From contig NC_088208.1 in the NCBI RefSeq assembly GCF_037126465.1, positions 38,912,685 to 38,976,684 on the forward strand: 64,000 nt of DNA, in the 5' to 3' direction. A model generated the notes under the pieces. That model searched no databases. It saw nothing but the letters and a program-made list of their open reading frames with translations, and was not told where the DNA came from. Below are positions 44,684 to 57,944 of this stretch, piece by piece (position 1 is the stretch's first letter; the number at the start of each line of letters is the position of its first letter). The DNA comes from Ornithodoros turicata. Lineage: Eukaryota; Arthropoda; Arachnida; Ixodida; Argasidae. A program made the translations under genes and the position numbers.

Positions 44684-46840
44684 TATGTACTCGATAAAAC
44701 GATTCAACGGTAAACGCTAACACCGCTGACATAAAACAACATAATACTGCGTTTGCTGGACGCGCAGGGTCTGACGTTCACGGAAAGGTAATAAAAATGT
44801 AGCAATATCGCTTAGCGCAACCCCTTTACGTATACGACTAATCCGTAGAGTCTGATATACCACTACGACGCCAGAAAATACATGCGAATCGCGTGGTAGG
44901 CATTCGACATCTCAGCAGGAGTCTCAGGAGTGATAAACACAGTCTCCTGTGCAAACACTGATATAAGAAGGGCGGCGTAGCAGACCGGCAGCCAGACGGA
45001 GGTCTTTGCACGTTCAAGAACAAGGTCTCGACCGGTTTCGACACAGACGGAATGGCATTGAAGTAGCGATTAATAAGCGCCATTGGATGCCGCCGACACT
45101 GATATCGGCGTTTTATACAGGATCCAGTGCGAACCTTATGCCGCGAGAATGATGCCATACTGCGGTACATTTTTGGCGGCAGGCTTGGATATAAGGTTTG
45201 CTTGAAGTAAATAAAATAACAGGATCAATAACAGTAAACCTATTTTGATTTTAAAATAAAATAAAATTTATTGTTTTTGCTCTTGCCTTATGCTTTGTCT
45301 ATAATAAAAGCTTTTAATAGTTATTTTATTACGCGCGACTTTTACGAGCAACACTTGTAGAAGGCTAAACTACCAACAGAGATCAGTGAATGACCTGCGC
45401 AGCTAAGCCTGCCTTTAGTGTTCAGTAATGTCCTAATTTAGCGTTCCAGAAGTTACGGCATGAGCATATGTTATGTTACGTAGATCAGGCTCGTACAGGA
45501 TACAAAAAAAAAAAAAACAAAAAAAAATTGACTTGTACGTTACTGAGTACCTGGCGGGAAAGCAACTGAGTGTAGAGCAGCTAAATACCCGAACTTAAAA
45601 AGTATTTGAGTAGAATACTAAGTACTCGTAAAAGTAACTCGCTACTTTCAAGATATCAAACTACAATTAGCGTAATATGCTGTCATACAAATACACAGAA
45701 AGTGATGAAAGCTGCTGCTCGTTCGGATACCCTTGATCTTCCGCGATATCTTTTTTGTGTACGCACTTCTCAGCTGATAATGTCGCTCGCGCGGACACCA
45801 GAGCAGAAGGAAGGGGAGAGAAGATATGTCAATTTTTTGTAAAAGAAATTAAATGTAGTATATTGAAATAAGCAATGAGAGAGAGAGAAAAAAAAAGAAG
45901 AGAGAACAGAGAGCATTAAACATAACATGGGTAATATCTGTAACACATGAAACGGGTAATCGCATGGCATTATTTTTGCACGATATATGCATACAATACA
46001 TAGGTATGATAAATACAAGATGCATATCGAATAATCATACATTGTATGTGTGTAGTTTATGGTATACTCAAAACAGTTTATGTACCTATACCTAGTAGTA
46101 GGCACGTAGAAAATCGGGACCCCGCATACTGAAACTCGTCCCACTTTGACGTCACGACAGGCATCGCCGCCAATGAGGCAGCTGCAGGCGAGGTCACGTG
46201 CTTTCGAGAACCAATGGCAATGGCCGAGGCTCTGGCTTCTCCGACGTCAGAGGTTGACGCGTAAGTTTGTTCGAGGGGTTCTATCTCGCCAAGTGCGACA
46301 CGTAAAAATGTATAATAAAAAACAGAAACAAAAAACAATATTGTTTCCTCGATATTCTGAAGCGTAGAAGTACAATGCGTGCAAGATGTCACGAACCACG
46401 TCCATCAAAAAGTGTCCTCCCCGTAACTACACAGCTGGTGGACGGGAAGCTCACCCGCAGGAAAGTTGGAAGGGAAAATCATTTGTCTCGCAGCTGACAA
46501 CAAGCTCGTATCCCCGTCATAATTTCCTACGTGCCATCGGTGATGTATCAATGAAGCCAGCAATATACTGATGACTAGTAGAAAAGCCTCGGACTGACAG
46601 AGCTGCAAGACGAGATATCACCGTGTTTGGAGTATGAACAAGAAGGGGGTGAGGAAGGATATAAGTTATCGTCTGCTCCACGTTCCTTGTTCCACCTCTT
46701 GTTCCTATCATCCTCATTATCATTGTCGTATACGCGGAATACTCTGCGTAGGCTCAAGTGCGGGTCCACTCCTAAAACCATTTCGAAGACCGCTGCTGTT
46801 TCATACATGGCAGTGGTGCATATCAGAGTTATCAGAAACA
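44684..46840. other. no gene recognised
   Basis: A-rich tract at 45505-45530, followed by a CGTTACTGAGTACCTGG segment resembling half of the hAT MITE ends at 49609. A minus frame of 110 codons at 44838 has no domain. Confidence 0.4.
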
Positions 46841-46844
46841 GTTG

Positions 46845-46960
46845 TCAGCTGTCAGAAAGGTTGTCACAGAAATCATGCTCGTCTTGTCACGCCAACACAA
46901 TTCCTCTTGAAGTAGGCCCAGGACACATACTGACCTCTTTGTACTCCCCCGCCTCGTGCT
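46845..46960 (+). repeat. SINE tail fragment
   Basis: Ends with GAAGTAGGCCCAGGACACAT, matching the plus-oriented tail of the SINE family. The head is not visible. Confidence 0.45.
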
Positions 46961-47021
46961 GCCCTCTCCCCATCTGTCCCCGACTACCATAGTTGCTCGT
47001 ATTTAAAAGCAATGTTTTCAC

Positions 47022-47440
47022 TAGTTTTTATTTATTTATTTTATCTATCCATATTATTAGCCCATAGGCTATAATAGGAGTGGTGGTAAGGAATACAAGG
47101 AGAGATACACAATACATAGTACATAATAAATACATAGATACACGAATATAATATGACCAAGGATCATGACTAACATGTCATGCAAGGAAGCTATCTAACG
47201 CTGTCATAAAACTATTTACAGTAACACAATCAGTGACATACTGCAGGTAACTTATTCCATTCCCCGATTGCTCTAGGGAAAATCGAGAATCTGAAACAGT
47301 CTGTGCGAAATCTGGTTTCTGAAAAGACTGCACCTTGAGTGTGACGTAAAACGGCGGCCAATATGAGATATACAAGGTACATTGTCTTCTCCACCCGTAA
47401 CATGCCCTGTTCAATACAAACAAGTTTACGCTAAGGCCCC
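47022..47440 (-). pseudogene. CR1/L2-like LINE 3' end
   Basis: On the minus strand, with frame changes, I read SHIGRRFTSHSRCSLFRN, HRLFQILDFPRAIGEWNKLP, then a tail with SFMTALDSFL. This fits the C-terminal end of LINE ORF2 proteins (pattern FPR-I-EWN-LP). The element ends at 47022-47045 with an ATAAATAAATAAAA-like tail. Confidence 0.6.
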
Positions 47441-48180
47441 TCTACCTTGGCAGGATATGTGTTTCTTTATACAGGAGCCGTAATGTCTACGCTATTTTCT
47501 AATCTATTTGTAATGCCTGACGTGCCCCGTGTCGTGAACGGATCAATAAACGAAATATTTGGCGTAAACGCTCCCCGTACTGTGCTTCGGTGCACCACCC
47601 TCATAATACGTAGTTTCCCGAGACGCCCATCTCAATGACAAATGACTCCAAGGCCCTTCTTGTCTCTTTTCTATGTCAATCGTTGTCTCGTCAAACGAGG
47701 AAAAGTTGCAGGGGTGTCAGCGGCGTCGAATGTTCTCACTCGCTTTCAGTCCAGGAAGTTTTCCAGTCGCGTCTGTATTTGTCGAGCTGCTTCTACAGTT
47801 CTTACCCTGTTTACTCGGGACTACTTCCAAAGCTGGAACGTGACTGATCCGCTGTTTTTTCTTCTTTACATTGAGTACAATACAATGTGGGTCGGCTCTG
47901 TGCAAAAAGCTGCATACATGCAAGCTCGACACGGCACAGGGCCCCCCGGTGGACAGTGACAGTCATCGATGCATAGAAAGAGAAATGGTTCTTGAGTACA
48001 TCATTCTCTACGTACTACATACAATCAAATTCTGAGTATAACACAAGGACACTAAGGGGTGAAGCGAAGCAAGTACGTATGTGGGAAAAAGGTATATGCA
48101 TAATATACGTTACTAAACATAAAAATCGGGATCATTGGTTGTGACTTCGAAATCACGCAAAGGACCGGGATGTACAATAT
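47441..48180. other. no gene recognised
   Basis: Open frames under 110 codons, no domain. Possibly 5' LINE sequence decayed beyond recognition. Confidence 0.35.
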
Positions 48181-49322
48181 CCCAAGTCACACGGCAAACG
48201 GAATGGCATTCCCAGCGAATGACATTCGCACCTAATGTCATTCGTTTGTCTTACATCGAGCTACACGAAGAAACAAAATGTCATTCGCAAATGATGTCAG
48301 TGTCGATAATTAATACACCAGGGCCGAACATATGAAGTACTGTTATACAGGTACATTAGTTATATTTTTATTTCTTTAGCTCAAAACTAGCGGAACGTTA
48401 GATTATTTCACAAATTCGTTGGCTTTTGAACGACACTTGATTGGTTAAGTACCACAAGCAAAGACAACTAACAAGCCTACGGCTACGTTCCAATACCTCG
48501 CGCCCGCGAAGCCGCCTGACTAGGCAGCTGAGTAGACCCCTTTGCTTGTCACTATTGGAACAAACTTGCCTAGCCGAGGCGCCTATGGCGCCATCTCGTT
48601 GCTCACGCAAGAAATGCGTACGGCGCAAGCGCAGCAGGACTCTAATGCGCTAAGTTTGTAGGACATCGTGCATAAACTGTCACCTTCACAACTAAATATG
48701 TGTTGCAACTGTCTACGCAGTTTTAAAAAACATACTACTATGTGCAACTTTACATTTAAAGCCAGCAGAAATAGCGGGCACGCTGGTACCGTCAACGCGC
48801 GTCTCCATCCCGGATGTCAAATGGTCAGGCGTATAACTAGACTGCATCGATGCGCACTAGGCGGTAGCCGACTGAATAGCGGACTTGGCGAGATTTGGAA
48901 CGAGACTTAACATGGCGGCACTTCCGGTTAGACCGATAGGCAGTCGACTAACCGGGGTATTGGAACGCAGCCTATATCTGCACCGCACTTGGCAACGTGA
49001 CGACTGGGAATGAGGGTAGTCCTCAGACAAACAGCGTTTAGCCTTCCTTCCTGCGTGTCAAGTTATAAAATTCGCGATAAAATGTTGGAGTACAACTTTT
49101 CATTCATCTTTCATTTCTTCGAACGGTTTAGCTTTGTTGTTTTTGATACCTCTCTACTGCGAGGGTACGCTGTCATAGCGAGAGGGAAAAGCGAACTCAT
49201 TCGCTGGACGAATATCATTCGCACGTATTGCCATTTGATTTCACCGTGTGACACGAAACTAATGACATTTAGTGCGAATGTCATTAGCTGGGAATGACAT
49301 TCAATTTGCCGCGCGACAGGGG
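48181..49322. mobile_element. 1.1-kb MITE with CATTCCCAGC-type inverted ends, carrying a nested element
   Basis: Left arm CCCAAGTCACACGGCAAACG, GGCATTCCCAGCGAATGACA; right arm reversed CCCCTGTCGCGCGGCAAATT, GTCATTCCCAGCTAATGACA. Arms are roughly 70 bp. Flanked by TAT on both sides, a possible target duplication. Confidence 0.6.
48481..48972. mobile_element. nested MITE with GGCTACGTTCCAATACC inverted ends
   Basis: 492 bp from GGCTACGTTCCAATACC to GGTATTGGAACGCAGCC, inside the 48181-49322 element. Several SCGCCTC/GGCGGC blocks inside. Target duplication not certain (TA possible). Confidence 0.6.
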
Positions 49323-49429
49323 TATAAGTATAGGCCCGAGCACCACCATATCCATGGCCAATCATTAATTATGACTACTATCAATTTCCCACACCGTTCC
49401 GATTTTACTGCTCTGTGCCCAACACCAGC

Positions 49430-49560
49430 TCCCGTGCCTTAGTGGGTACGATAATCGTCCTCCACGCCGAGGGACTGAGAGGTAACCCGGGTTCGAATCC
49501 CGGCACTGTACGGCACATTTCCCTATGAAGTCTGCCCAGGACGTACGAGCAACATATGCC
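49430..49560 (+). mobile_element. tRNA-derived SINE, tail shortened
   Basis: Head CCGTGCCTTAGTGGGTACGA, B box CCCGGGTTCGAATCCCGGC, and tail AAGTCTGCCCAGGACGTAC. A hAT MITE begins about 50 bp beyond. Confidence 0.65.
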
Positions 49561-49608
49561 GCCACACCGGCAGGCATAAACCTCGTCACGCTATACAAAC
49601 GAACCAAC

Positions 49609-50915
49609 CAGTGATGGGCAAAGTACCTCAAGATTATACTTAAAGTAAAGTACCAAGTACCTGGGGTCATTAGTACTTCAAGTACAGTACAAAGTACCCA
49701 ATTCCAAATGTACTTCAAGTAAAGTACAAAGTACAAGGCAAAGTACTTCAAGTATTCATCAAGTACATTGCGAATTTAATTTGTATCACTTTGCATTTCA
49801 CTGTTATCTGTGTCTTGCCTTTTTGGCAAAACTTTAGCGAGCATTCTTGACAAATCCTCTAAAGCCATAAAGTTCTAGGTTAAGTGCTAACCCGTGAATA
49901 TGAACTTAATCAGATGACATAATTTGCAGTTACATGTAGAGAGGTAATCCGTCAGCTGTGCTGTGATTATGTATTGTAACCTGACTGATCCAAGATCACC
50001 CGCATATTGTGGTGTTCCGGTATTAATCTTCTGCTATAACAGGCTAGGAAATTTCGAGGGAAAAAAGTACAAGTCAACGGAGATTATATATTTCTGGGCA
50101 TTCCATGTTGCTTTTTGAAATACAACATGTTTAAAAAAAGAATATGAAGAAAGTAAAAGAGGATGAAGCACAATGTAAGCCATCATTTTTATACGACTGT
50201 GATCTGCAGCAATGTAATCCATGTGACAAATTTAAAAAACAAACGTAAAATGTAAAAAATGGAAGCATGTGTGTCTTTCAGAGTGTTCATCATGTAATGC
50301 AATCACACATTGTGATATCAAATGATTATTAATTGCCAATGAAGGAAACCATATCAAAAAAGCGTAGAACCCTGCATTGGGAGAAGTGGAATGACAACTG
50401 ACCAAGTCATTGTGCTGCCGGTTGCAGTGTCATAATGTGTGCGTGTCTTTGCATTCCATTCGTTTTACATAATCATAGAAGCCTTGATACTTTTTCAACA
50501 TTTCAAGCCTCTCGACAATACATTAGCTTCAACAATTATGCTCTTTAACAGCACAAAAATCATTTTTGGTAAAATGTCAGACTGGGACTCTTGGTACGTA
50601 CTGCATCCCAATAAAAGCGCTAAAATTACGACAAGAAGACGAAAACACACAGATAGCGCTATCTGTGTGTTTTCGTTTTCTTGCTGTCATTTTAGCACTT
50701 TTAGTACGATGCATTTTTGATTCTCTTTTGTGATTTTTTGTCTGGAGTTCAAGTTTGGGTACTTGAGTACTTGATGGGAAAGTACAGGAAAAAAGTACTC
50801 TAAGTACAGTACAAAGTACACGATTTAAAATGTACTTAAAGTAAAGTACAAGTACACAGAAATGTACTTAAAGTACTACTTGAGTACTTGGTACTTCAAG
50901 TACTGCCCATCACTG
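49609..50915. mobile_element. 1.3-kb nonautonomous hAT element
   Basis: Ends CAGTGATGGGCAAAGTACCT and AAGTACTGCCCATCACTG, with perfect 8-bp GAACCAAC on both sides (49601-49608, 50916-50923). Subterminal regions are packed with AAGTAC/GTACTT. There is no transposase. The interior holds an inverted repeat centred at about 50658. Confidence 0.85.
50597..50720. repeat. inverted repeat inside the hAT element
   Basis: A perfect 36-bp palindrome core (CGAAAACACACAGATAGC and its complement) at 50641-50676 extends outward imperfectly to about 60-bp arms including GCTAAAAT and TGCAT. Confidence 0.75.
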
Positions 50916-51383
50916 GAACCAACGACGAGCACCAGTGTTACAACAAAGTAATCTTCTCCAGCCCACTTCATGACGTCACAGCGAATGAACTTTATACCTA
51001 TTCTGTAGCGTACCACGTACGATAGGCTTCTCAAAGGAATGCACCTTATCAGATGTTCATAGGTGGAACACATCGCTTATCAGATGTATTGGAAGTTGAA
51101 GTAGACCGGTAATGTTGGCACGTATATCTTATCATTAGTTCGGTACACAGCTTCCAGAGGAAGGTGCGGGGACGTTCGGCTAGAGTTTGGCACACCAACA
51201 CTCGCTCCGGCTCTCTACCCTGGTGGCGGGCAGAGGAAAAGTTTTCCAGCATATTCTACAAGCGTAGATGACAATGTTGCCGATTTCACACGTCAATCGC
51301 GTGAATTCTGTCTTCTGTTCGACATACCTCAGTGAATGTGTACAATGCCCGATGAAATAACTGCAGGAGACTGCGAAATAACT

Positions 51384-52278
51384 GAGACAAATGCTGGGAA
51401 TAACTTATACTTGCCACCACAGGGGGCACTGACGGCAGCGAGCGAGGGCGCCCCCTGGGCAGCCGAACGCGCCCATGGGACTAATTCGTCGAGTGACCGT
51501 TTCTTTTATTTTTTTATCCAATTCAACTTGAGCGCGAAGGGCGCTCTAGTCTCTTGTTCGCGCTCAAGTTGGATTGGATATAAAAATAAAAGAAACGACA
51601 GAGGGAGCTAGTATTCAGGCGCCCTACAAGAGACCGTCTTGGGACATCAACGAGGAATTATAAGCACTTTCATTTCGCAATGTGCTGCTCCCGTCAGAAT
51701 ACACGAACCGATAAAGATATCTGTAGGACGGTGTCACCTCATCAAAAAATAAACCGCTCGTATCTTTCTCAAGTAACGTGGAAGTTGAGTGCGCACAGAA
51801 CAGAGCATTCATCTTGGGTCTTTCACTGTACGAGTACTTCACGGAGGTAGCGGACCTTATGAGGTATTAGACGCTGTGATATGGGCTGGATCGCAAGGTA
51901 TGTCTGTTCATAACCCACATATACTGTTTAACTGTGGTGTAGCCGGGAGATTCGTTGGCTGGTTGGAAGTATGATATCCTAGCGATATGCGAGACTACTT
52001 TTTGACCGTACTACGCCCGCACTAAAGGTTCTTGAACGTACCCAGAGGGCGCCTGAATACTAGCTCCCTCTGTCGTTTCTTTTATTTTTATATCCAATCC
52101 AACTTCAGCGCGAACAAGTGCCCTTCGCGCTCAAGTTGAAGTGGATAAAAAAATAAAAGAAACGGTCACTCGGCGAATTAGTCCCATGGGCGCGTTCGGC
52201 TGCCCAGGGGGCGCCCTCGCTCGCTGCCGTCAGTGCCACCTGTGGTGGCAAGTATAAGTTATTCCCAGCATTTGTCTC
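51384..52278. mobile_element. foldback element with long terminal inverted repeats
   Basis: Arms of about 245 bp (51384-51629 and 52036-52278) are reverse complements with few mismatches, from GAGACAAATGCTGGGAATAA to the GGCGCCCT edge. Each arm contains a second inner inverted repeat (TCCAAT/TTGAGCGCGAA versus TTCGCGCTCAAGTTGGA). The 0.4-kb centre is unrecognised. No target duplication seen. Confidence 0.75.
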
Positions 52279-52417
52279 TTGAACAGTCCGTACCGTGCCA
52301 GCGAATTGATGGCGTCCTCTCTCCGGCACCTCTTTTTCTCACCGCGAAGTAACTGCGTCCATAAGCGATGGACAGATGGAGGAAGGACAGCAAGGAGGAG
52401 TTGAAGACAGGGAGGCT

Positions 52418-52570
52418 AGTATGCGTCGTGGGCCGGCTTCGGGGGGAGATCTGCCGACATTTGTGGGGTCACCCTACTCTCGGAAAGCCCAAGAATAACC
52501 TCAGATAGTTCAGCCCGTGCTGGGATTCCATCCCGCCACCTCGCAGTTCTTATAGCATGACCTTGGAGTT
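52418..52570 (-). mobile_element. tRNA-derived SINE, minus orientation
   Basis: CGTGGGCCGGCTTCGGGGG, TCTGCCGACATTTGTGG, AACCTCAGATAGTTCAGCCC, reverse B box GGGATTCCATCCC (mutated). Confidence 0.65.
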
Positions 52571-55541
52571 AGCACAAGCAACGTGGATGTTGTATGCATC
52601 AGGGATACCGCTGGCCCCAGCCAAATGAACAAAACGTGCATTATGTGACAAAAAGAAATGGAATAAAATCACGTTGAGCAGCATTACCATCCGGTATCCA
52701 CCGGAACAGCCAAGAAAAACCCTGGCCTTGGAAGAGTCAGTTCAGGACAAGTACGGCTTGGGACAAAAGTTTACAGAACACCGGCTCTGGCGTATTTCTT
52801 CATCGGAGCAGCAGCAGCAGCAGCTACTAGGAAGAGGGCGAATAAGCTTCCCACTCCTTTACGTTGTCTTCTCTTACTTGGATCGAGTTCACTCCAGTCC
52901 CGTAGAGTGTCGTACAGAATTCGCTTATCTGGAGCAGAGTTCGTGCGCATAACGTCGATTCCAATGTCGCAAGAACGTCTGGAAGTGAATCCCTTCGTGG
53001 CGCCCTGTCCGACGTCACTGGACTGAGAACAGACAAAGAACGTAGTAAATGACGTCAACGCGTGATGCGCGAAGATTTGTTTATTGTGACGCAAGAGTCA
53101 CGCAAGCATGCCGATCTGCTTGGACGTGCATCTACACCTCTGGTCGTATACGACGGAACAGAAATCAACCGCTGGCTAAATCTACGAGAGCAGCTCTACG
53201 TCTCCTTTCATGCTGCAGAAGTGCAATATGTGACGAAATATCTTCTTCGCGTTCGATATACCATCATTTCTTCGTACCGTGTTCCCACTTTCGTCACGTG
53301 TTTACCCAAAGTTGCGGGTTCGAACCCGGTTGAATATAACTCAGTCATTTGGTACAAAATACGTCGGACTTCGAGGAAGTATCCCGGAAGCAACACCGCT
53401 ATTCTGGATGAGTCTTTGAAAGTTGCGTTTCTATAATGCTGGCGAATAAAATTTCACTTTACAATCGGAATCGACACAAGCGAAATTATGCTGACAAGCT
53501 GGTGTACGTGACTGATCATTGTTGCTGTGTAAAGATAATTTGTCGCAGACAATCGGAATCGATCAGCTGTTTGGAGACCGGCACCAGTAATTTCGCTGGG
53601 GCCTTTATGTCGTTGTCTGTCGTCCTTCCAGTTACGAATTTTTCTTCTACAAGTAGTTGTATACACAATGCATAGTGAAAAATGCGAGTATCAATTGGCT
53701 ATCCTTCTTGCCGGTGTCATTCCCTGACATGCATTGTGTGCTGCTCCACTGCGCTCTAGGTTGAGGGGCACCGGTCCTTGAGACGGAGCCGCCGATGCTG
53801 ACCTTGTTACAACGCCACAGGGCCTCATCGGTTGCCCGTGATTAGATCTCGTTAGGCGACGGATTTGTCGGAGGATAAACGTCACAGTGATACATGTTGC
53901 AATGTTGAGCCGTGATCCTGCTTACAGGTGATTGCAACGTAACCGTCTGAACGTCGCTGCGATAGGCTGAAAGTCGGTGACGCGGAAATGGTGTACAACA
54001 TATGCGCTGTATTCTTCGTGTTCTCTCTGCGTGTCCCCTTTTTTTTTCCCTTCAAACTAAAAAAATGTTACCTTATTTAAAACCAAAGATGTTACGAGGG
54101 GCGAAAGTATAAAGACACTATATGCCATGATACCTATCACTTCAAATGGGCTGTAACACGTAAGATGCGTGCAATCATCGAAGGTAAAACACCGTTGGCT
54201 ATCTCTCCATTTACCGAAAAGAATCTCGCACTCGAATTATGCGGGGATTAAGGGGAACGCACCAGCCCATCCGCTATGACATGCAGCTTCGAAAGCTACG
54301 TGTCGCCTCATAGGTATAGTGCCTTTTTCATCTGAGTATGACCACACACATTTCACAGAAACCGAGCTCTGCTCTTGAAAAGTTCGTACTTTAGCCGCTG
54401 TGGATACGTGCCGCGTACAACACATCAACGAAGACTGATGAGTACCGCACCGTCTTTTTTTTCATTCTCTCAAGCTTCAGGACTTGTGCCAAAGAACAAA
54501 GTGCGCCGTTTACGAAAGACAAAAGGATGATTGAGGGTAACCTCCAAAGAAACACTGAATTCAGGCGGAGACGCACAGTACGGTAACGCCCCACGTGACG
54601 TCTCACGTCATCACGAAAATGCCGCCTTACAACTCGAGGCGCGACAGTGTCCCAGAAACGTTCATCACGAGCTCCAGGAATAATTATCACTGCGGAGGCG
54701 AAAAAGTGGATTTTACGAAAGCTTCTCGTTAACGTCGTCGTCATGAAGTCATTCCTCAAGGCGAGGCCCATGCCGTGTCCGGCCATACCAGAGACGATAG
54801 ACGAGTACGTATTATCCTAGTATGTTGATGATTGTGATCATGAGCAATGGCACGATCGATCCGTGAAATGACTTTGTTTGTTCACTCGAGAGTTCTTTCA
54901 CGTGCGGACACGTCTCAGTAACTTGTGCCGCGGCATGAAGTCCGGGAATCGTACTCGCAACTTTTGCGTCAGCAAAGGGTCGGCAAAGATCTGTCTTCCG
55001 TTATCAAGAAGATGCACCCCTTGTAGAGTCTTGCAGTAGGTAATATACTTCATGCTGATGGTGGTGTGAACTTGTCATGTACCGACTTCCCCAACTTCGG
55101 ACCCTCAGTGATACTTCATGCTAAGTAACACATTTTTAGCACTCAAAAAACGTTACCTGGATCAATCGACACGGATTAAATGTGCTTTATAAGGGGATAT
55201 CAGGCACGCTGTCGGACCTCCGCGCATGAAAGGGGGGCCAAGACCCCCACAGCCAGAGCCCAAGGGAAGGCGGTCCCGCTCCCTTGGCTCCACCTTCCGA
55301 CGACCCTGGACCAGAAAGTTTGGTATATCGAATCAGTATAGCTTGATTGCCAGAAGTTACTGAGAGTGACAACGCTGGCTGTAAAATTTAGTTATAAAAA
55401 CTGCCTACGAAATATTACTGAAGTATTTTTCACGGTGACTTTGAGCATGATAAGCAAGCATGTGAAAACGTATGTATAGCTTTGGCCTTGCTATAGATAC
55501 TATCGCTTTTAGCGCTACATTATTGTGCGCTGTCCTGACTG
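52571..55541. other. no gene recognised
   Basis: A B-box-like GGGTTCGAACCCGG at 53317 marks a SINE scrap. A (CAG)n of five units lies near 52808. A 131-codon minus-strand frame at 54391-54786 has no domain I recognise. A C/G-rich stretch at 55215-55300 is unexplained. Confidence 0.4.
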
Positions 55542-56909
55542 TCGGCTGTCCTGGACTCACGTTTCCAGTCGCCGGCAGACTTTCCTGGGATACGTTGGCC
55601 TTGTCCTTCCCTAATACTCGAACTCCTTCATGTGTTGACATATATTCGTGTTAGGCTTACGCTTTCCAACTGTTATTTGTATGGGAAAATGCTACAAACA
55701 TAGACTAGAAGATGACGCATGCAGCAACGAAGGTACCGGTGACCAGCGACCATAGGAGCACGGCCATGCAACAAGCTTCGTTGCCAGTACCTCTGGAACT
55801 CTTATTATGGCACTCGACGGCTTGAAGCAACAGGCTTACAATTTTGTCTATCGCGATTCAATCGAGATTATTACGGTCACTCCTCAGGAATACCATGTCA
55901 CGGGCAACCCCACAAAGTACGGCCACCTAGATCGACGTACGTGTCTATTCTTGGCAAGTCATTCTCTTTGAGTCAAATAAAACACTGTGTAGCGTGGTAA
56001 GACAATGGCAAAATATCGATATGCGACTGAAACACAAACACCTTTGCCGAGTTGACATGAAGTCCTGCTTGATTGAACCACAAAGCGGCATGTATAGTAG
56101 ACACGGTTAGGACAAGTCGCTTTTCGCGTAGAATATGTTTTTACGATGGGCTACCGTGGTAAAGAGTTTGACTGAAAAGCGAGACAAAGGCACGACCTAC
56201 GCACCATGTCATATTAGCTATGTCACTTGTACCCATCCACAGCGCCGCAATTTCAAGGCTTGCGGTGGCGCTAGTCATCTTTTTACTCAACGATTTTCGC
56301 TCAATCAGTGCATGTCCCACGAGACACGAATAGTGATTACACGAATACACGAAATGGGGGGGGGGGGGCGAGGTTTTAAAGGGGGGGATTATGTTTGGTG
56401 AAGGTTCCACTTCCAGAATTTTTCTTAGACACGGAAAGAATCGTGGCACAATGGTGACATATATCTGCACAGCTTTCCCGTTTTATTTGTACATGTTATT
56501 ACGTTAGAACACAGTACATTAGAATAGAAATTCATTATGAACGGCATTTCAACATTAAGATGCATAATCACACGACCGACAAGGAAAAAAAGACTAGTAC
56601 CTTGTCTCACGAGGCTCAATGAATACCTAGCAACCAGCGGCGAAAACCTGAGACAAAAAAAGCAGAATATCTCGCTTGATTGAGTTAGGCCCAAACGGTT
56701 CTTGATGATGGGTGTAGGGAAATCTCTGGACACGGGTCCTTTCAAAAGTTGTACATTGATTATGGGTTGACACTAATTATGGGCCCACATCTTGAATACG
56801 TTAACGGGTTTGAAATACGCGCACCGTTTCTGCCGTGTGCTAATGAAAGAGCACGCCGTTGTCAGCATCACAGAAGTGGGCAGCGTTACGACTTAAGCCC
56901 TGGGGGATT

Positions 56910-57050
56910 TGTGCGTCCTGGGCCGACTTCTAAGGGAGCTGTGCCGACATACGTCTGAAAGCAGTGTGAGGGAAAACCCAGGAAAAACACCAGACAGCAC
57001 AGCCGGCACCGGAACACAGAAGGGCCCGCGCAAAGAAGGGCAAACAAAGT
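56910..57050 (-). repeat. diverged SINE copy, minus orientation (unit 2)
   Basis: Paralogue of the 1655 copy carried by the segmental duplication, with the same GTCCTGGGCCGACTTC tail module. Confidence 0.55.
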
Positions 57051-57097
57051 GCACGACAGGTGCTGCCCTCGTGCAAAGTATACTAGACCGCAATCGA

Positions 57098-57390
57098 ATA
57101 GACCTCTCCCTGTTTGTAAACAAACGACGTCATAATGTTCGACAGCGCCACCTATTTGGTAGAGTTGAACTATGCTCGAAGCTAGGGGCGAACAAGGTCG
57201 CGCCCGAAAGCCGCGGTCTTGAGGGGATTACGATGGTCCCTGAAAGGGACGCGACCTTCGGTCCTACTTTTCTTTCAACAGGAGGCAGAGAACAAGTGCA
57301 CATTGGTGGAACTCAGCCCTCCCCCTTCTGATTTGTTTCGGTTTCAGTCTGTCTACCATCGTCGTGATGACGTTTCTTGGGTTGACGTTT
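57098..57390 (+). repeat. interspersed repeat, copy b
   Basis: Unit 2 counterpart of 1843-2130, nearly identical. Confidence 0.6.
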
Positions 57391-57944
57391 ATAGAAAGGC
57401 GTAAGCCCCAGATCGTTTGTCACAGACGTCTGCACTATATCGAGACTTTTTAAGCGGCTGTTGTCTGGCTTGGTATGTCTCGGGTTGCTGTGTGTGTTCC
57501 GGTTTTATGGTGTTATTATATGTTTCCGGTGTTATTACTATAACAAAAGTTCTTTAAAAAAATGTTCATCACCTGTTCTCTGAGCGAGAGCAGCACTTCT
57601 CTCAAACGGTTATATTTGTTCTTGACCTTTTCACTCCATGGTCGTGGTGAAATGCCAGGCAGATCATGGACAGACTATACATAATTTTATTTCAGTCAAG
57701 CAGGTACTTGCATATTCTTCGTTGCTGTAGAGCGTTCTTCGAAAACCAGACTAACGCACGGCGCAGAAGTCCTGAAATTGATGAATTGTACTGTCGGTTA
57801 CTATGGATACGCGTGAGAAGCATTAAACGTGACAAGGTGGCTGCAAACGAATTACACTGTAACTGAAAATAATAATAAAATATAAATCTCCCATTATTGA
57901 GTATTAACGTAGCAGACGACGAGCAGTATAGACACATTTGCTCT

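Noticed and set aside
54391..54786. 131-codon minus-strand open frame
   Set aside because: No recognisable domain, no supporting splice sites or neighbouring exons; several frames of this size occur by chance in the window.
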